DNA of 64,000 bases from Trichoplax adhaerens (lineage: Eukaryota > Placozoa > Uniplacotomia > Trichoplacea > Trichoplacidae). Below, in pieces: positions 26,562 to 39,000 of the stretch. Numbering within the stretch: position 1 is the first letter of the stretch; the number at the start of each line of letters is the position of its first letter. Position numbers and translations under genes: made by a program. A model generated the notes under the pieces. The model saw only the letters and a list, made by a program, of their open reading frames with translations, did no database searches and was not told the origin of the DNA. Location: positions 3,740,008 through 3,804,007 of the forward strand of contig NW_002060943.1 of assembly GCF_000150275.1 (NCBI RefSeq). Reading direction: 5' to 3'.

Positions 26562-27558
26562 CTAAAAAGTATTCGTAGTTAGTAAAATATGAAATGGGCT
26601 GAAATTGGAAATTTAATAGGCGATGGATAGCTAGATTGCAGGGACAATAACGGACATACGAGTATTAATTATATATACGTATAGACAGAACTATTGGAGT
26701 ATGATCCATTCTTGTATATGCTATACTACAGTCTACGAAACCAATACACAGTTAGTCAAGCACGAAATGAGCTACAATCCAAATTGGATACGAATAAACA
26801 GCTCGATCATCGAGGTAAAGAGCAACTATGTCATTTAAGCAGACTGTAATCAATGTCAAGCTATCCACTGACTTTCATTGTATCAACAACTTAGGAGAAG
26901 GTAAGCCATTGGAGCATACGATCGCTATCTTTGTCCTATACTGTATTAAGATCGAATAGACACTTGTACAGTATGAGTCTACATGCATGCAAACAGCAGC
27001 TAGTGTATCATCTTTGATGCAGTCCATTTCAATGGCATTAACAGTCTCCAACTCATCCTAAGGATACCAACATTTGTATGCTATTCAACACACACTGACT
27101 CTCTCTTAGTCCAAGGACTACAAACTACCAAGTCCACTACTGAAGATATTTTCTCCCAGGTCGATTGAGATATTTGCAACATCGAGCAGGGACTGTTCAG
27201 AGAAATTCAAAGGTCTATTGAAGGAGTATTTCTGCAGTAAATACCTTATTTTGCGTTGCAGCCAGTCTACCGTAATCCTTACATGTTAAATTGGAATAGC
27301 TTGGCATTTGGTTTCTTTTTTCTTTTTCTGGCATCTTGTTGGACTTTCACTTCGATTTCTACAGGAATAAATCAATTTGATCCACAGGCTTCGGCCAAGA
27401 CAAAACCCAATGGCAGCCAATGCCTATGGACAGCTCTGTTGTCGGTATGCAAAGTCGTCTGTGCTCAAGTGGTGTCACTGACGATAGCAAGTGAATGAAG
27501 CTTGCGAGCGTCACGATGGTAGTATCACCCCCCACCCTCACCGTCTTGTAGGTGCTAT
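26562..27558. other. 5' flank of POLR1B, unresolved first exon
   Basis: The start codon of POLR1B must lie here or a little beyond, on the minus strand, but no short exon ending in phase 0 with a recognisable N-terminal sequence could be picked out. An 80-codon frame at 27256-27498 resembles no family. From about 27460 the sequence begins to share phrases (GTGCTCAAGTGGTG) with the repeat block to the right. Confidence 0.45.
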
Positions 27559-28092
27559 AACGTCCATGTGCCTTCCATTGCTACACTGATAGACTAGTAA
27601 ATCAATACCGTACCATGGTACAGTACGCTGTTACAACAGGACCGTTCCATTCCTACACTGATAAACAATACAGTACCATGTACACTACGCTGCTAGAACA
27701 GGACCGTACATGGGACGTCAATGGTCCGTACCTCTGGGTTCTGTAGCCTATGCTTCTTGCTCTAGAACGTCCATGTGCCTTCCATTCCTACACTGCTAGA
27801 CTACTAAAACAATACAGTACCATGGTACACTACGCTGTTAGAACAGGACCGTGCATGGGACGTCACTGGTCCGTACCTCTGGAGTTCTGTAGCCTATGCT
27901 TCTTGCTACTACACAGCTATACAGTACTACGCTGGTAGGACAAGACCGTACATGGGACGTCACTGGTCCGTACCTCTGGGGTTCTGTAGCCTATGCTTCT
28001 TGCTCCTACTGTACACTACGCTGTTAGGACAGACTACTAAAACAGTACAGTAGCATGGTACATTACGCTGTTAGAACAGGACCGTGCATGGG
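27559..28092. repeat. Mosaic tandem repeat, relatively GC-rich
   Basis: Two alternating modules. Module A contains GGGACGTCACTGGTCCGTAC plus CTCTGGGGTTCTGTAGCC and starts at 27712, 27857, 27954 and 28090 (a fifth copy without GGG starts at 28366). Module B contains ACAGTACCATGGTAC plus ACTACGCTGTTAGAACAGGA and occurs near 27610, 27665, 27815 and 28040. Spacing between A copies is irregular (145, 97 and 136 bp). The perfect palindrome GTACCATGGTAC recurs in module B. Base composition is clearly richer in G and C than the surrounding DNA. Confidence 0.9.
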
Positions 28093-28636
28093 ACGTCACT
28101 GGTCCGTACCTCTGGGGTTCTGTAGCCTATATGCTTCTTGCTCCTATCCGAGAATCCGATAGTCGATCTGTATGGTACTTTACTGTACTTGTGCTCAAGT
28201 GGTGCCATTCAATCTTCAGTGTTGAAATAACTCAAGAATTCAGTATAAAATTTCAGCCTAGTTAAACGTGTTTTATTCCAACACTGCTCGTATTAGTAGA
28301 AAAATGTCATACAACTTATCATAGTCTGCCATCATCGAGCTTTCAATTGTACTGTATTGATTTATACGTCACTGGTCCGTACCTCTGGGGTTCTGTAGCC
28401 TATGCTTCTTGCTCCTATCCGAGAATCCGATAGTCGATCTGTATGGCACTTTACTGTACTTGTGCTCAAGTGGTGCCATTCAATCTTCGATGTTGAAATA
28501 ACTCAAGAATTCTGTATAAAATTCCAGCCTAGTCAAATGTGTTTTATTCCAACACTGCTCGTATTAGTAGAAAAATGTCATACAACTTATCATAGTCTGC
28601 CATCATCGAGCTTTCAATTGGACTGTATTGATTTAT
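28093..28636. repeat. Recent near-identical tandem duplication (~272 bp, two copies)
   Basis: Copy 1 is 28093-28365 and copy 2 is 28366-28636. They differ by roughly ten substitutions and a 2-bp insertion in copy 1 (CCTATATGC versus CCTATGC). Each copy begins with module A of the adjacent mosaic repeat and ends with CTGTATTGATTTAT, so the duplication arose inside the older repeat. Confidence 0.95.
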
Positions 28637-29497
28637 AGACCTGATCAGCATGGTATCAGTACACACTACTGTACACAGTGTAGGGTGTGCTTCTGCTGAA
28701 CCAGCTGGACAGACACCTCATGAAAAATTGTCAGCAATCCCCGATATCATGACAATGGATCTAGTGCTCTAGAAACCTTTTAAACTGTCAGTGGACGTTT
28801 GAAAAATTTTCTAGGACAAGATTTTTGGACTCGTTTCTATCACAGCTGTGATCAATGTTGTATGCCTGTTACGAGTATCCACCTCTATACTCATATGTGT
28901 TCGATGCAGCCAAAGTTAGTTGTTGCATTGAGAGGTTCGCTTGGTATCGTCATTGATCTCTCTACAGTATATTAGCTGGATTTATCTGTCGCAGTAATAA
29001 AGTTCCTTTTTTCGATCGGCTACCATCTGTACTTCGTTATATGAATAGCATCACAATCGATGTAGTCCTGTATAAGCCAAACCTTGGACTACTAGAAATC
29101 ACTCCCATCCTGTAATATTTCTAGTAGTCCATTGGCAAAGCGATCAGTAGATGGGGGATACTACTGGCAAATAGCAATTGGCGATTTCTGGATACAGACG
29201 TGCGGACGGCTGACATTGAGTTCAGCACAGCCATGCCATACGGTATAATCGCATCACAACGACTTGACCGCTTTACTATCGCTCCAATCGCTTGAATCCG
29301 TTGTTAAGTAATCAAAAGTGATTTTTTTTTGTACTGTACTAGTAGGGGTTATTGTCATTTCTAATACAATACGTTAAAACTCATTGACAATTTTTTTCCA
29401 CTCCTTCAATCGTTTGCCTTCCAATCGAAGCTGTAAATTGACTGATGATTTCCTTGTTTATTGCTATTTTTAATCGTTAGACAATTTTTAAGAGAGT
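28637..29497. other. 5' flank of the AMPK beta gene
   Basis: 860 bp of non-repeated sequence leading to the AMPK beta ATG. It contains a perfect 14-bp inverted repeat (29086-29130, listed separately). No exon supported; a 31-codon open stretch near 28858-28950 has no start or clear splice sites. Confidence 0.5.
29086..29130. repeat. Perfect 14-bp inverted repeat with 17-nt loop
   Basis: Left arm GGACTACTAGAAAT at 29086-29099 and right arm ATTTCTAGTAGTCC at 29117-29130 are exact reverse complements. It lies about 370 bp upstream of the AMPK beta start codon. Confidence 0.95.
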
Positions 29498-31402
29498 ATG
29501 GGGCAATCAAATTCATCACGATCAGCTCCACCATCAAGCCCTACCAGTCCTACCCAGACCACAGCACCTGTACAAGCTCGGCCACGCTCGAAGACAACCC
29601 AAACACGTCCACAAACTGCGAACGTGACGACTAAAATTAAGCAAGAAGAAGTAATTCCATCTTCTCCAGTATTTGGTTCACCGTTAGAAGAAAACGATTT
29701 CTTTATTTCTAAAAGCTCACCGCATAATGAATCGATCAGTTCCGATCTTGTAGTAGAAGTGGACAAGGATAAACTACCTACGGTCTTTCGTTGGTCAGGA
29801 GGTGGAAGCAGTGTTTACGTTGCAGGAACATTCACCAATTGGAAGAAAATACCTTTGGTCAAGAGGTAACCATCACGTCATAACGTCCAATTTTAGACTA
29901 CTTGAATACTTAAACTTACACTTTGAGTTACTGTTGGCGATAAAATACTTGATATGAGCTAATAATGTCAATAAATCACCATGTACAAGTGACCAATCGA
30001 TGCTAACCATAAATAAAAAATACTTACTTTACTAGCGTCATTCATGCTACCCATATTGTTACGGTATCACTTTGAGATAGAGCGTACCAATAATTGTTAA
30101 GATAATTAAAACTCATTTTCTACTTTCTTTCCTCTTGCTCATTCCTCCAATGTGACCTTAACTTCGCACTATACCATCATGGCTAAAGTCATAGCAATTT
30201 TGTTACCATTCTTGATATCCCTGAAGGTGAACATCAGTTTAAATATTTTATTGATGGAAATTGGAGACACGATGAGAATCAAGTGAGTATCACCAATATC
30301 TACAGTATAATTAATTAATAGAAAATTACAATCAATAAAGTAGTCGATACTCTTTTCTTCCTGTTGTAAAGACGAATTAATTATAACCAACTGCCATAAT
30401 ACTGTAGCGTTCTAATTGGAACAACGCTAAAATGTTTCTATGTCACTGTAGTCAATTTCAGCTCTTACATGCAATGTGGTATCACATTTCTTATTTATTA
30501 AATGTACACTTATTTTAACAACTAAGAGAATACGGATATTAATACGCATCTACATACGGGTATATTTTCATCTAATAACTTGTCTATATTGGATACCCAA
30601 TTTGTAGAAAGTCATACCTGATCCTTATGGTGGTGTCAACAATATTTTAAATGTGCAAAAGAGCGATTTTGATTTAGATTCAATCGAAGCTGACTCAGGT
30701 AACGAGAAGAACGTATAGAAAACCAACTATCACGATCGACTTTGTTTTCAATTTTTTTAACAATGAACGATCTACATGTCTGTATCTACTTATTCCATAT
30801 TATTGTGATAGTGACTCGTATAAGAACGAACAAGTTGATCATTTCTGATATGCCTGTTTGTACATTTATTACTTGTATTATTGTGCAGGTAAGCTTTCCA
30901 GTTCACCAGATGGAAGTTACACCTCAGAAATACCAGCTACTCTACAGGGTTCTCAGGCTGCCCCACCAGTCTTGCCACCACATCTCCATTATGTCTTATT
31001 AAATCAAGACCCGCCATTACAGGTAATCATTTTGTAATAGAGCTTATAACCTAATATATGTCTTTACTTTGTCCATTTATACTGTATGTTAATTTTTACA
31101 ATAACATTCACATATCATACTCTATTGATGTACTATGATATCTATACTCAATAGGGAGAGCCGACAATATTGCCCGAGCCTAACCACGTTAGTTTGAATC
31201 ATCTGTATGCTCTATCTATTAAGGTACTATAATAACTTTTGTTTTTTTTAAAGCATGCTACATTTTAAGAATGCTAGCCCACATTGCAATTATCAGGCTG
31301 ATATCGTCTTCCTTCATTTAATAGGATAGCGTTTTAGTGCTTGGAGTTACACATCGCTACAGGAAAAAATATGTTACCACGTTGTTATATAGGCCATTAT
31401 AA
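29498..31402 (+). CDS. PRKAB: AMP-activated protein kinase, regulatory subunit beta
   Basis: Scaffold and glycogen-sensing subunit of AMPK, linking the alpha kinase to gamma. Exons: 29498-29865, 30189-30282, 30608-30698, 30889-31022, 31155-31223, 31325-31402; 834 nt, 277 residues (human 270-272). The ATG follows an in-frame TAA two codons upstream. Gly2 in MGQSNSSRS keeps the N-myristoylation pattern. Carbohydrate-binding module about 93-175 with Trp99, Trp115, Lys142, Trp149 and Asn165/166 in the sugar-contacting positions. Ser124 in KRSHSNF matches the autophosphorylated Ser108 that shapes the drug/metabolite site in mammalian beta1. The C-terminal alpha/gamma-binding domain includes VLPPHLHYVLLN, LPEPNHVSLNHLYALSIK and THRYRKKYVTTLLYRPL at the end. 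Exon 4 begins with GTAAGC directly after CAG. A single gene, not assignable to beta1 or beta2. Converges on the OSR1/SPAK gene. Confidence 0.97.
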
Positions 31403-33003
31403 CAGTATTTCTTTCAATTAAACTTTATTTCTCAATTCAAACTGAAAGCAACACTTGGATCGCCGCCGCTGTTAATTTCAAGAGTTGCTTAATACTACCA
31501 AAGTAAGCTTTGCTTGAGATACTATCAACTATAAGTCGATAAACTTTATACCTGCTTATGTACAGTACCATGTAGTTTTTACTTTCGCTGAAAGTAATTT
31601 ATACTCATACCTGAAAGTGAATAGGGTCAAGTATAAATTAAACTAGGAAAATATAAAACAATATCACACCTTTTTGTAGATATGTCGATGTTATGCATGA
31701 TAATTTTTATGTTGCTTCATCACATATTAATTATTGGTCATTCTCTAGTAGTGTTTGAAGTGAGTTCGATACAGCTTGATAAAGTGCAAGGTCATTTCGT
31801 ATTTGTGATTGCAATATACCTTAAAAAGTATAGCGCGAGGAACAGATAAACTTTTGTTCTTTTATACTATGTAATCTTAACATGTGCACTTGCATGCAGC
31901 ACTAAATTTGGTCCGCTAAACTGAAAAACACTAAAATTACAAGTCAACAAATTTCTTATGCAATGTAATCAAGTTTATTAATGTATTACCATTATGAGAT
32001 GAATGTCAATTGTACAATATGAATTATCGAATAAGTATAAATTAAATCTGTTTTATGATTTTAAATTCTGTACGAATAAATCAGATAAATGCCTATTTTA
32101 TGGCCATCTAAAAATTAAATTAGCCTCAATTTTTTGAATTAAAAATTAATTCGTAGCACCGGAAAAAAATAATTTCTAAATACAATGCATTAAAAAAGAT
32201 GCGAAACATTATAGCAATAACTGTAATCCATCTATTTTCATTTGTAAACTTTCAAGGTCAATAGATAGATGTAAGCATAAGTTTTAACTACGTTTCCTAA
32301 ACTATAAAATACGCGCTTATTAATATAACCTTGCACTGTAAAGACAAATACTCAAATGAGCACGCAGCTACTGTATGCTGTATAAATCAACATAGAATGT
32401 TGCTATACAAACGAATAACGCCTTTTGACATATCTACGATATCTATCAGATATACGTGTATCAGTTTCCTGTTTGCGTCAATACAAATTTAAAATGATAA
32501 ACATAAAATTGAAGATTCTCTTTTCAAACGCACTATCAACGCTAGCTACAATCTTGACTTGTAAATACGTTTATTAAAGTGTCCAATCAGAAAAATCTTT
32601 TTGCAATCGATTAGAGACAATTCATACATTTGGAAATATTCTTTGCAAATCAACATTTTTCACGGCGTCTTTATTACACAAACGAAAGATTGTATCCCTT
32701 AAGACTCGGCTAAAAGCTTTGTTATTGATGGTGAGTAATAAGCTATGACCAAAGGTTATGATTAGATATTGACTGTGCCATCCTTAAATCAATAAAAAAA
32801 ATAGTGTATTCTACGCTGTACTCGCTAGTTTCTGAATCTAATATACTGTATATATAAAACTGATGATTTACCGTACTACAAATGCATATTACATGAGCGT
32901 CATAAGTAATTAATTAACAAAATTCATATGACTCAGACGGATATTGCCAAATCACTTATTGCCAATATTATACAGTCCTTCTCTTTATAAGATTGTTTCA
33001 CTA
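31403..33003. other. Convergent 3' intergenic region (AMPK beta versus OSR1/SPAK)
   Basis: 1.6 kb of AT-rich DNA holding both 3' untranslated regions. ATTAAA at 31417-31422 is a weak poly(A) candidate for AMPK beta. No additional gene or repeat seen. Confidence 0.55.
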
Positions 33004-36000
33004 CTATAACACCTTTACAATATCAATTTGTCCGCATCCAATTAAGCGTCCTTCATCTTTTACAACATCCGGACCAATTACCTTTCAAAATAAATATTTC
33101 AACAGTTAATTACTTAGTGCATAATTATTATAAAAATGAGAAATATGTACAAATTAGTACATAATCGATCTCCTTTTACGACGCACCATTGGAAATCTCA
33201 ATGACTTTATCGTCTGAAAAGACTTAATTGCTTTATCCAGTGCCATTGCAACTATTTACAAGAAATTAAAATGGAGCTATTCATTGTATTACAGTATAAG
33301 AGATGAAAATGTACAACATTACGTATAGTATCAAGCGTAAATAATTGCGAACACTGTCCGTACCAGATTGAAGATCTTGCTTGCCAACTAAGCCGGCTGA
33401 TTCTAGTTCATTAGTTATACTTTCAATAGTATCTAAAAGAACACATATTCTTTCAACAATTTTATCGTAATATATGTAAATCTTCTCTCCTAAATAATAT
33501 AGCTATTGCAACCCGACCAGAATACTTCTTATCATTACATAATATGTTATCTGAATATGCTAATCTCAATTTTAAAATAAAGACCGATCAATATGGTTAC
33601 CTTTGTCTTTTACAAATTCAAATTCAATTTCATTTAAACCTCCCTTTGGAGTCCTATATTATAATATTAACATTAATTTCAAGGCTTCCAAATAGCAATG
33701 GTAAATGTAATATATCATTAACCTAAGCTTGAGTTTTAATGTATAATGTTTCGGCATCGAAATACCAGGATAATTAACTGTAACCTAAGGTAGAATTATC
33801 ACTTTATTAATTGGCCCTTCCAGGAAATCAGTTAACTACAGTAACAAAATCGTTAGTCGGTTTAATAAACCCTACTGAACGGGAGGATTCAGAAACTGGC
33901 TTTGGTTCTTGCCGAGACGGTTGTTTCTTCTCCTTTGTCATCGCAACACTTCCTCCAGTTTCGGTCGTCTTTCCTGAGTGTGAAGCATTTTGAGTTGCTT
34001 CTTGAGATTTAGAAATTGCCATAGCACTTGTACCAGATGCTATAGATTGAACGCCTACACTATCTTTCTCTTTATCCACTTTACTATCATTTTGCGGTAT
34101 TTTTTCTGTGCAATTAATAAATATTGACGACATTATGAAACACTACTTTTGCAGGAACCAAATACAATAATTAAGAAAGGCTTTTAGTGATTTTATAAGT
34201 TTTAGTAAGTCTTTTCTATTGAATTAATAACATACTTTCATGTAAGGCAGGCTTCGGCTTGTTATCTACAGGCGGCGTCTTAGTAGTTGGATTTTTCATA
34301 TCTGCAAATGACAAATTTTTGGTAGGTTTCGTCTTCTTTGGTTCAACTTTCAGGTTTTTCGTTACTTCATTAGAAGAACTCTTTGTGCTAGACTATATCA
34401 GATAGTACATTGCAAGTTATACATTAGTACCGCTAGGTTTAATTGTTAACAAAATACTGTCATATTCCGGCCACTACGTTTATAGCCTATCACCAAATTA
34501 TTGAGCACAATCCTTTGATGAATTATAAAATTGTTCGGATCGTAAACCATACCAGATTTGACACAGCCCCAGCAGAGGATTCATCAAAGTCCTCCCCATC
34601 CGACCAAGTCCAACTTCCATCTTCGGCTCGATGGAGTACACCGCTCGCTCCACGTCTGTAGTCCCTTTTCTTAACTTTCATCTAGTGTAATCGTAAGATG
34701 TTTCAGCATTACTTTTGCACAGATATCAACATCGCATTAGTAATTCTTATTTTCAATATGTTATTGGTATTCAAGTAGTTAACCCAGTTACACAACAAAA
34801 TCAAATAACCTATTTGATCAACTCCTGCCTATGCATGCTATAATTTATCAATTGTTGTATAAGAGAGCAAATTTATGAGTCAAAAGGCATCGATTTAATG
34901 TTTGAAAAGCAACGTAATATAACCTTATTCTCTTTTTCTTCTAATGTAGGAGCTTTATTAAGGAGATGCTCTTTAATATAATCCTTATCCTAAAACATCG
35001 ATACATTTATTCGCTACTCAATCATAGACACACAACAATCCCGATATTTATCAAACGAATATATCCAACCTTTGCTTTCTTAAAAAATGGATGCTTTAAC
35101 AGTTCGGTAGCATCGGGCCTAGATTAAATATTTTCATTTGATTACAAAACGTATCTAAAGTAGCTTGCAGAAGATTATATATCACTGAGGTGCAAGATTT
35201 TGCAAGATTCTGTGACAACTTCTAACTTTATGCTGCAAAAAATTATGTCGATCTTGTACCTCGGTGTTATTTAAGGCATAAAAATTTTACATAATATAAG
35301 ATAGTTGGCAGACAAAGTATCACGACATCATTATAAATTACAAATGTAATGCGAAAAAGTACCGCCTTCCAAACATAACCCTTTATCATGCGTCACTATT
35401 TAATAGATGGTAAATTAGTTGTTGCTGTATATTAACATTAATGTATACGAAACTTATGCCATAGCAAAGGATTTTACAGTAACCTATCCTTGGCTACAGT
35501 AGACCTTCCATTTCACATAGTGCCTACTGTTTTGTAACGGCTTTCTAACTAAAATATTCCCATTTACCCAGTGTCACATACTAATGAAGCGGTATACAGA
35601 AGCGAAATGAGTATTATTAATTATATAATTACATAAACGCAGGATTGCTCCATGCTCTAAAATATTATAGCATTGTTCACATTTAGTCTCCTTCAATTAT
35701 ACGCTACTGTAAACAGCTAAGTGAAATTTAATTTTTAGAATACTATCAAGATAAAGGATCCAAGAGCATATCAGTGTAATGAATGTTTTCCTACCTCCGA
35801 GTAGGTTCCTTCTGAAGGCATGATTCTACCATCTTTCGAAAAACTTTGGAGTACTTCTTTAGGTCTTCTTTATGTTCATCTTGATTCGTTTCAATAGTTG
35901 GCGGATCGTTATTCAATATTAACATCAGTACCTGTAATTATGACACAAAAAAATTAAATTTTATCCAAGTATCGTACCGTTAGTGTCATGCCGTAAAAGC

Positions 36001-39000
36001 AGATTAGTCTATCGCAAATATCAGACCTTCATCGCCGGATATTTCGAGAATGGAGCGGTTCCAGTTGCTAACTCGATAGCAGTTATTCCAATACTCCAGA
36101 TGTCAGCCTTGCTGTTATATCCAGATCCCTGTACAACATATTTAATAGGTTTAGATAAATTCAACCACAGACATCTACCATCTTGCACTATTATCTACTA
36201 GAACTAAGTATATCATAATATTGCAGTGTCTATGATGCCACCGGTAAGAACTAAAACTCTGTTGTGAACTTAACGAGCCAACTTATCGTTCATTTTGTGA
36301 ACCAGAATAGTTTGATTTTTATATATTAGCACTGATTTGATATATGTAAAATTATCATTAAAGTTTGTATATTGCTTAGACAAACTATTCACTGACCAAG
36401 TCTACAACTTCGGGTGCCATCCAACATGGTGTGCCAACAAATGTTTTTCTTACTTTCTGCTTGGATCTATCGGATTCCTCACTAAGCCAATTGCTAACTC
36501 CAAAGTCTACCGATAGAATCGACAAGATCATATTACACCGTATGCAAGCAGATTTACTATCTCTAGAAAACATTCAGTCCGCTACATGTTCAGTAGTTTT
36601 ATCTACTAGAGTGGTAGCAGAATACAGCTAGTCGGTGATGATGAGTTTACCTGCAAGTTGTACAGTGCCATCGGCTGCTAAGAGAATATTCCCTGCCTTC
36701 ACATCACTGAAATAAAGTCGCACAGTATTGATAAAAATTCATTTCAATACTTTTCACTGAAACTACATCTTTCATTGCAAGCACACGAATTACTCGGTAA
36801 CTTATTAAGTTCACACTATCTCTACGTCAAACATGAATAATAACTATCTTATCAATGCAGTACTAATCACCCAAAATATGTATTATGTGCCTTGTATACA
36901 AAAAATATTTAGTAACATAAGTCCAGAGTAGCATTAGAATCCTAACCGATGAATCTGATTGTTGTTGTGAAAATACTCTAAACCCTTCAAAACATCACGT
37001 AGCAGAGTGGCTATAACAACTTCATCTAAAATACCAGCTAATGGCTTATTAGATTTCTCACTCATGGAAACCATGATATCACGTATCGATCCTAAGGAAG
37101 TACAAATATTAAGATTAAACGTTATCGTTACTATAACGGTAATACATCCTGTACAATACAAGAACTGCAGTTGATGTACACTAGATGAGTCTAACAGCAG
37201 CAGCCAAGCAATACTTTAAATATTGTTAGATATACAGTACTTTAGTATGTATGTATAGTAAAATTGTAAATATAGCAAGTCTACTATTAAAGTAATTCGT
37301 AGAATAGTTCTTATTTATAATAAGTTTGGCCAATGATTGAAGTTATGAATGAATTCCAGCATCAGATGTATCGTCACGTAACTAGTATTAATAATATTAA
37401 TTTAGCCTTACCACCAGCTAACAATCTCATAACGAGCCATAATTCTTCTTTTACCACGAATGTAGTATAGTAGTTAGTGACGTTAGTATGATTGCATTGA
37501 CTCATTAGTTGGATTTCTCGCTAGAGATTATTTTAAAAAAGCATTGATCCTTATATTATCATATAATATACATTAATTTTTAAACTTATAATATTATTTA
37601 TATAACAATTCATTAGTTAGATTTCTCACTAGAGATCATTTAAAAGCATTGAGACACTTCTATATTCAGATAATGTACATTAATTCTTATAATTATAGTT
37701 AGCAGTCAAAATTAGGAAAGGATAAATAATTATGAATTATTACTGGTAATGTCTCCTTATGTAGTATTACACAATTAAATTGCAATGACGAATACATAGC
37801 AGTGTAGATTAACGATAGAAAATAATAAGTATGCAAAATCTGTTAATATACCTGGATTTCATTTAATTTAATACCACACATTTCCAGATTGATACATTTA
37901 ACGGCACATGTTTGCTTAATGGGTTTGCAATAACCAGCATAAACAGAACCAGAAGCACCTTGACCTGTATTCAGATATTAGACTAGGATAAGCCGTATGG
38001 AAGCATGATTTCAAGAAAGCTGTTCATACCGTCATTTTATTCCACTCAATCCTTTACCGTATAATACATTGTGCAATTGTTTGTCTTATAACAAACTTAA
38101 AACTTGACACTAACTAAATAATAATAAGTATATTATTAATACATTTTTCTTGAATCACTAACTTACTGTATGATCATTAATCATTATCTTACAATCAGTA
38201 GCATTAAGTGAAAATGCATATATTGCTAGTATAATATAAACAATAAGTCATGGATTCAAGCCAATCAAGTCGTACTATTGTGGCAGTATCGTCTACTTCA
38301 ACGTTTTTGCTCTGTACTAGTTTAGTAGGAGTAGACATTATTTACAAAGTGTTCAGTTGAAAACGAAATTAATACTATATGGCATTCGAGATGTAGTAAA
38401 CATTGATCCAACATTGATCCCAGTAATTACTATTCGTAAGACGCATAGCGATGAGCACGCATCAATCACAAGTCTAGGCTGTGTTCCGGATTACTCCATT
38501 AACTACGAGACTTGAGTCAATACGTGTATGCATAATTGAAATCTTCAATACATTCCCAAATGTTGTAAACAACTGAACTATAGAATACATTGCCAAGTTG
38601 TTACTTCTTATTTGAATTCAAGAATATCCACTATTTCTCCAGCAAGTGTACATTACGTGAAGTATCAAAATTACATAAAGACTTGCTACATAGTCGGTGT
38701 CATTCCCTAGAACGGTAAAATGACTACGTACAGTAGCTACACTACTGGAATATCTTAAGCAATTATTTTTACTATAGCAATTCTCCATTGTAATCGACGA
38801 ATTACAGAATTAATACAAGTTATAGCAATTCATGGTCTATTACTGTCATTCCAACCATGATCGTACAGCGAAATGGCTAGATAGAAAACCCTCCTGTGCA
38901 GTATACTATCAATTTTAATTCACAGTCTCTCTTTCAGCCATTAGTATCCTATCAGGAATTGATTTTCAATCCAACATACTGGACTAGGCTGTTGCTTCAA

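Noticed and set aside
33828-33993. Plus-strand frame opposite the kinase linker exon
   Set aside because: Overlaps the minus-strand exon 33840-34105, whose phases fit the kinase gene exactly.
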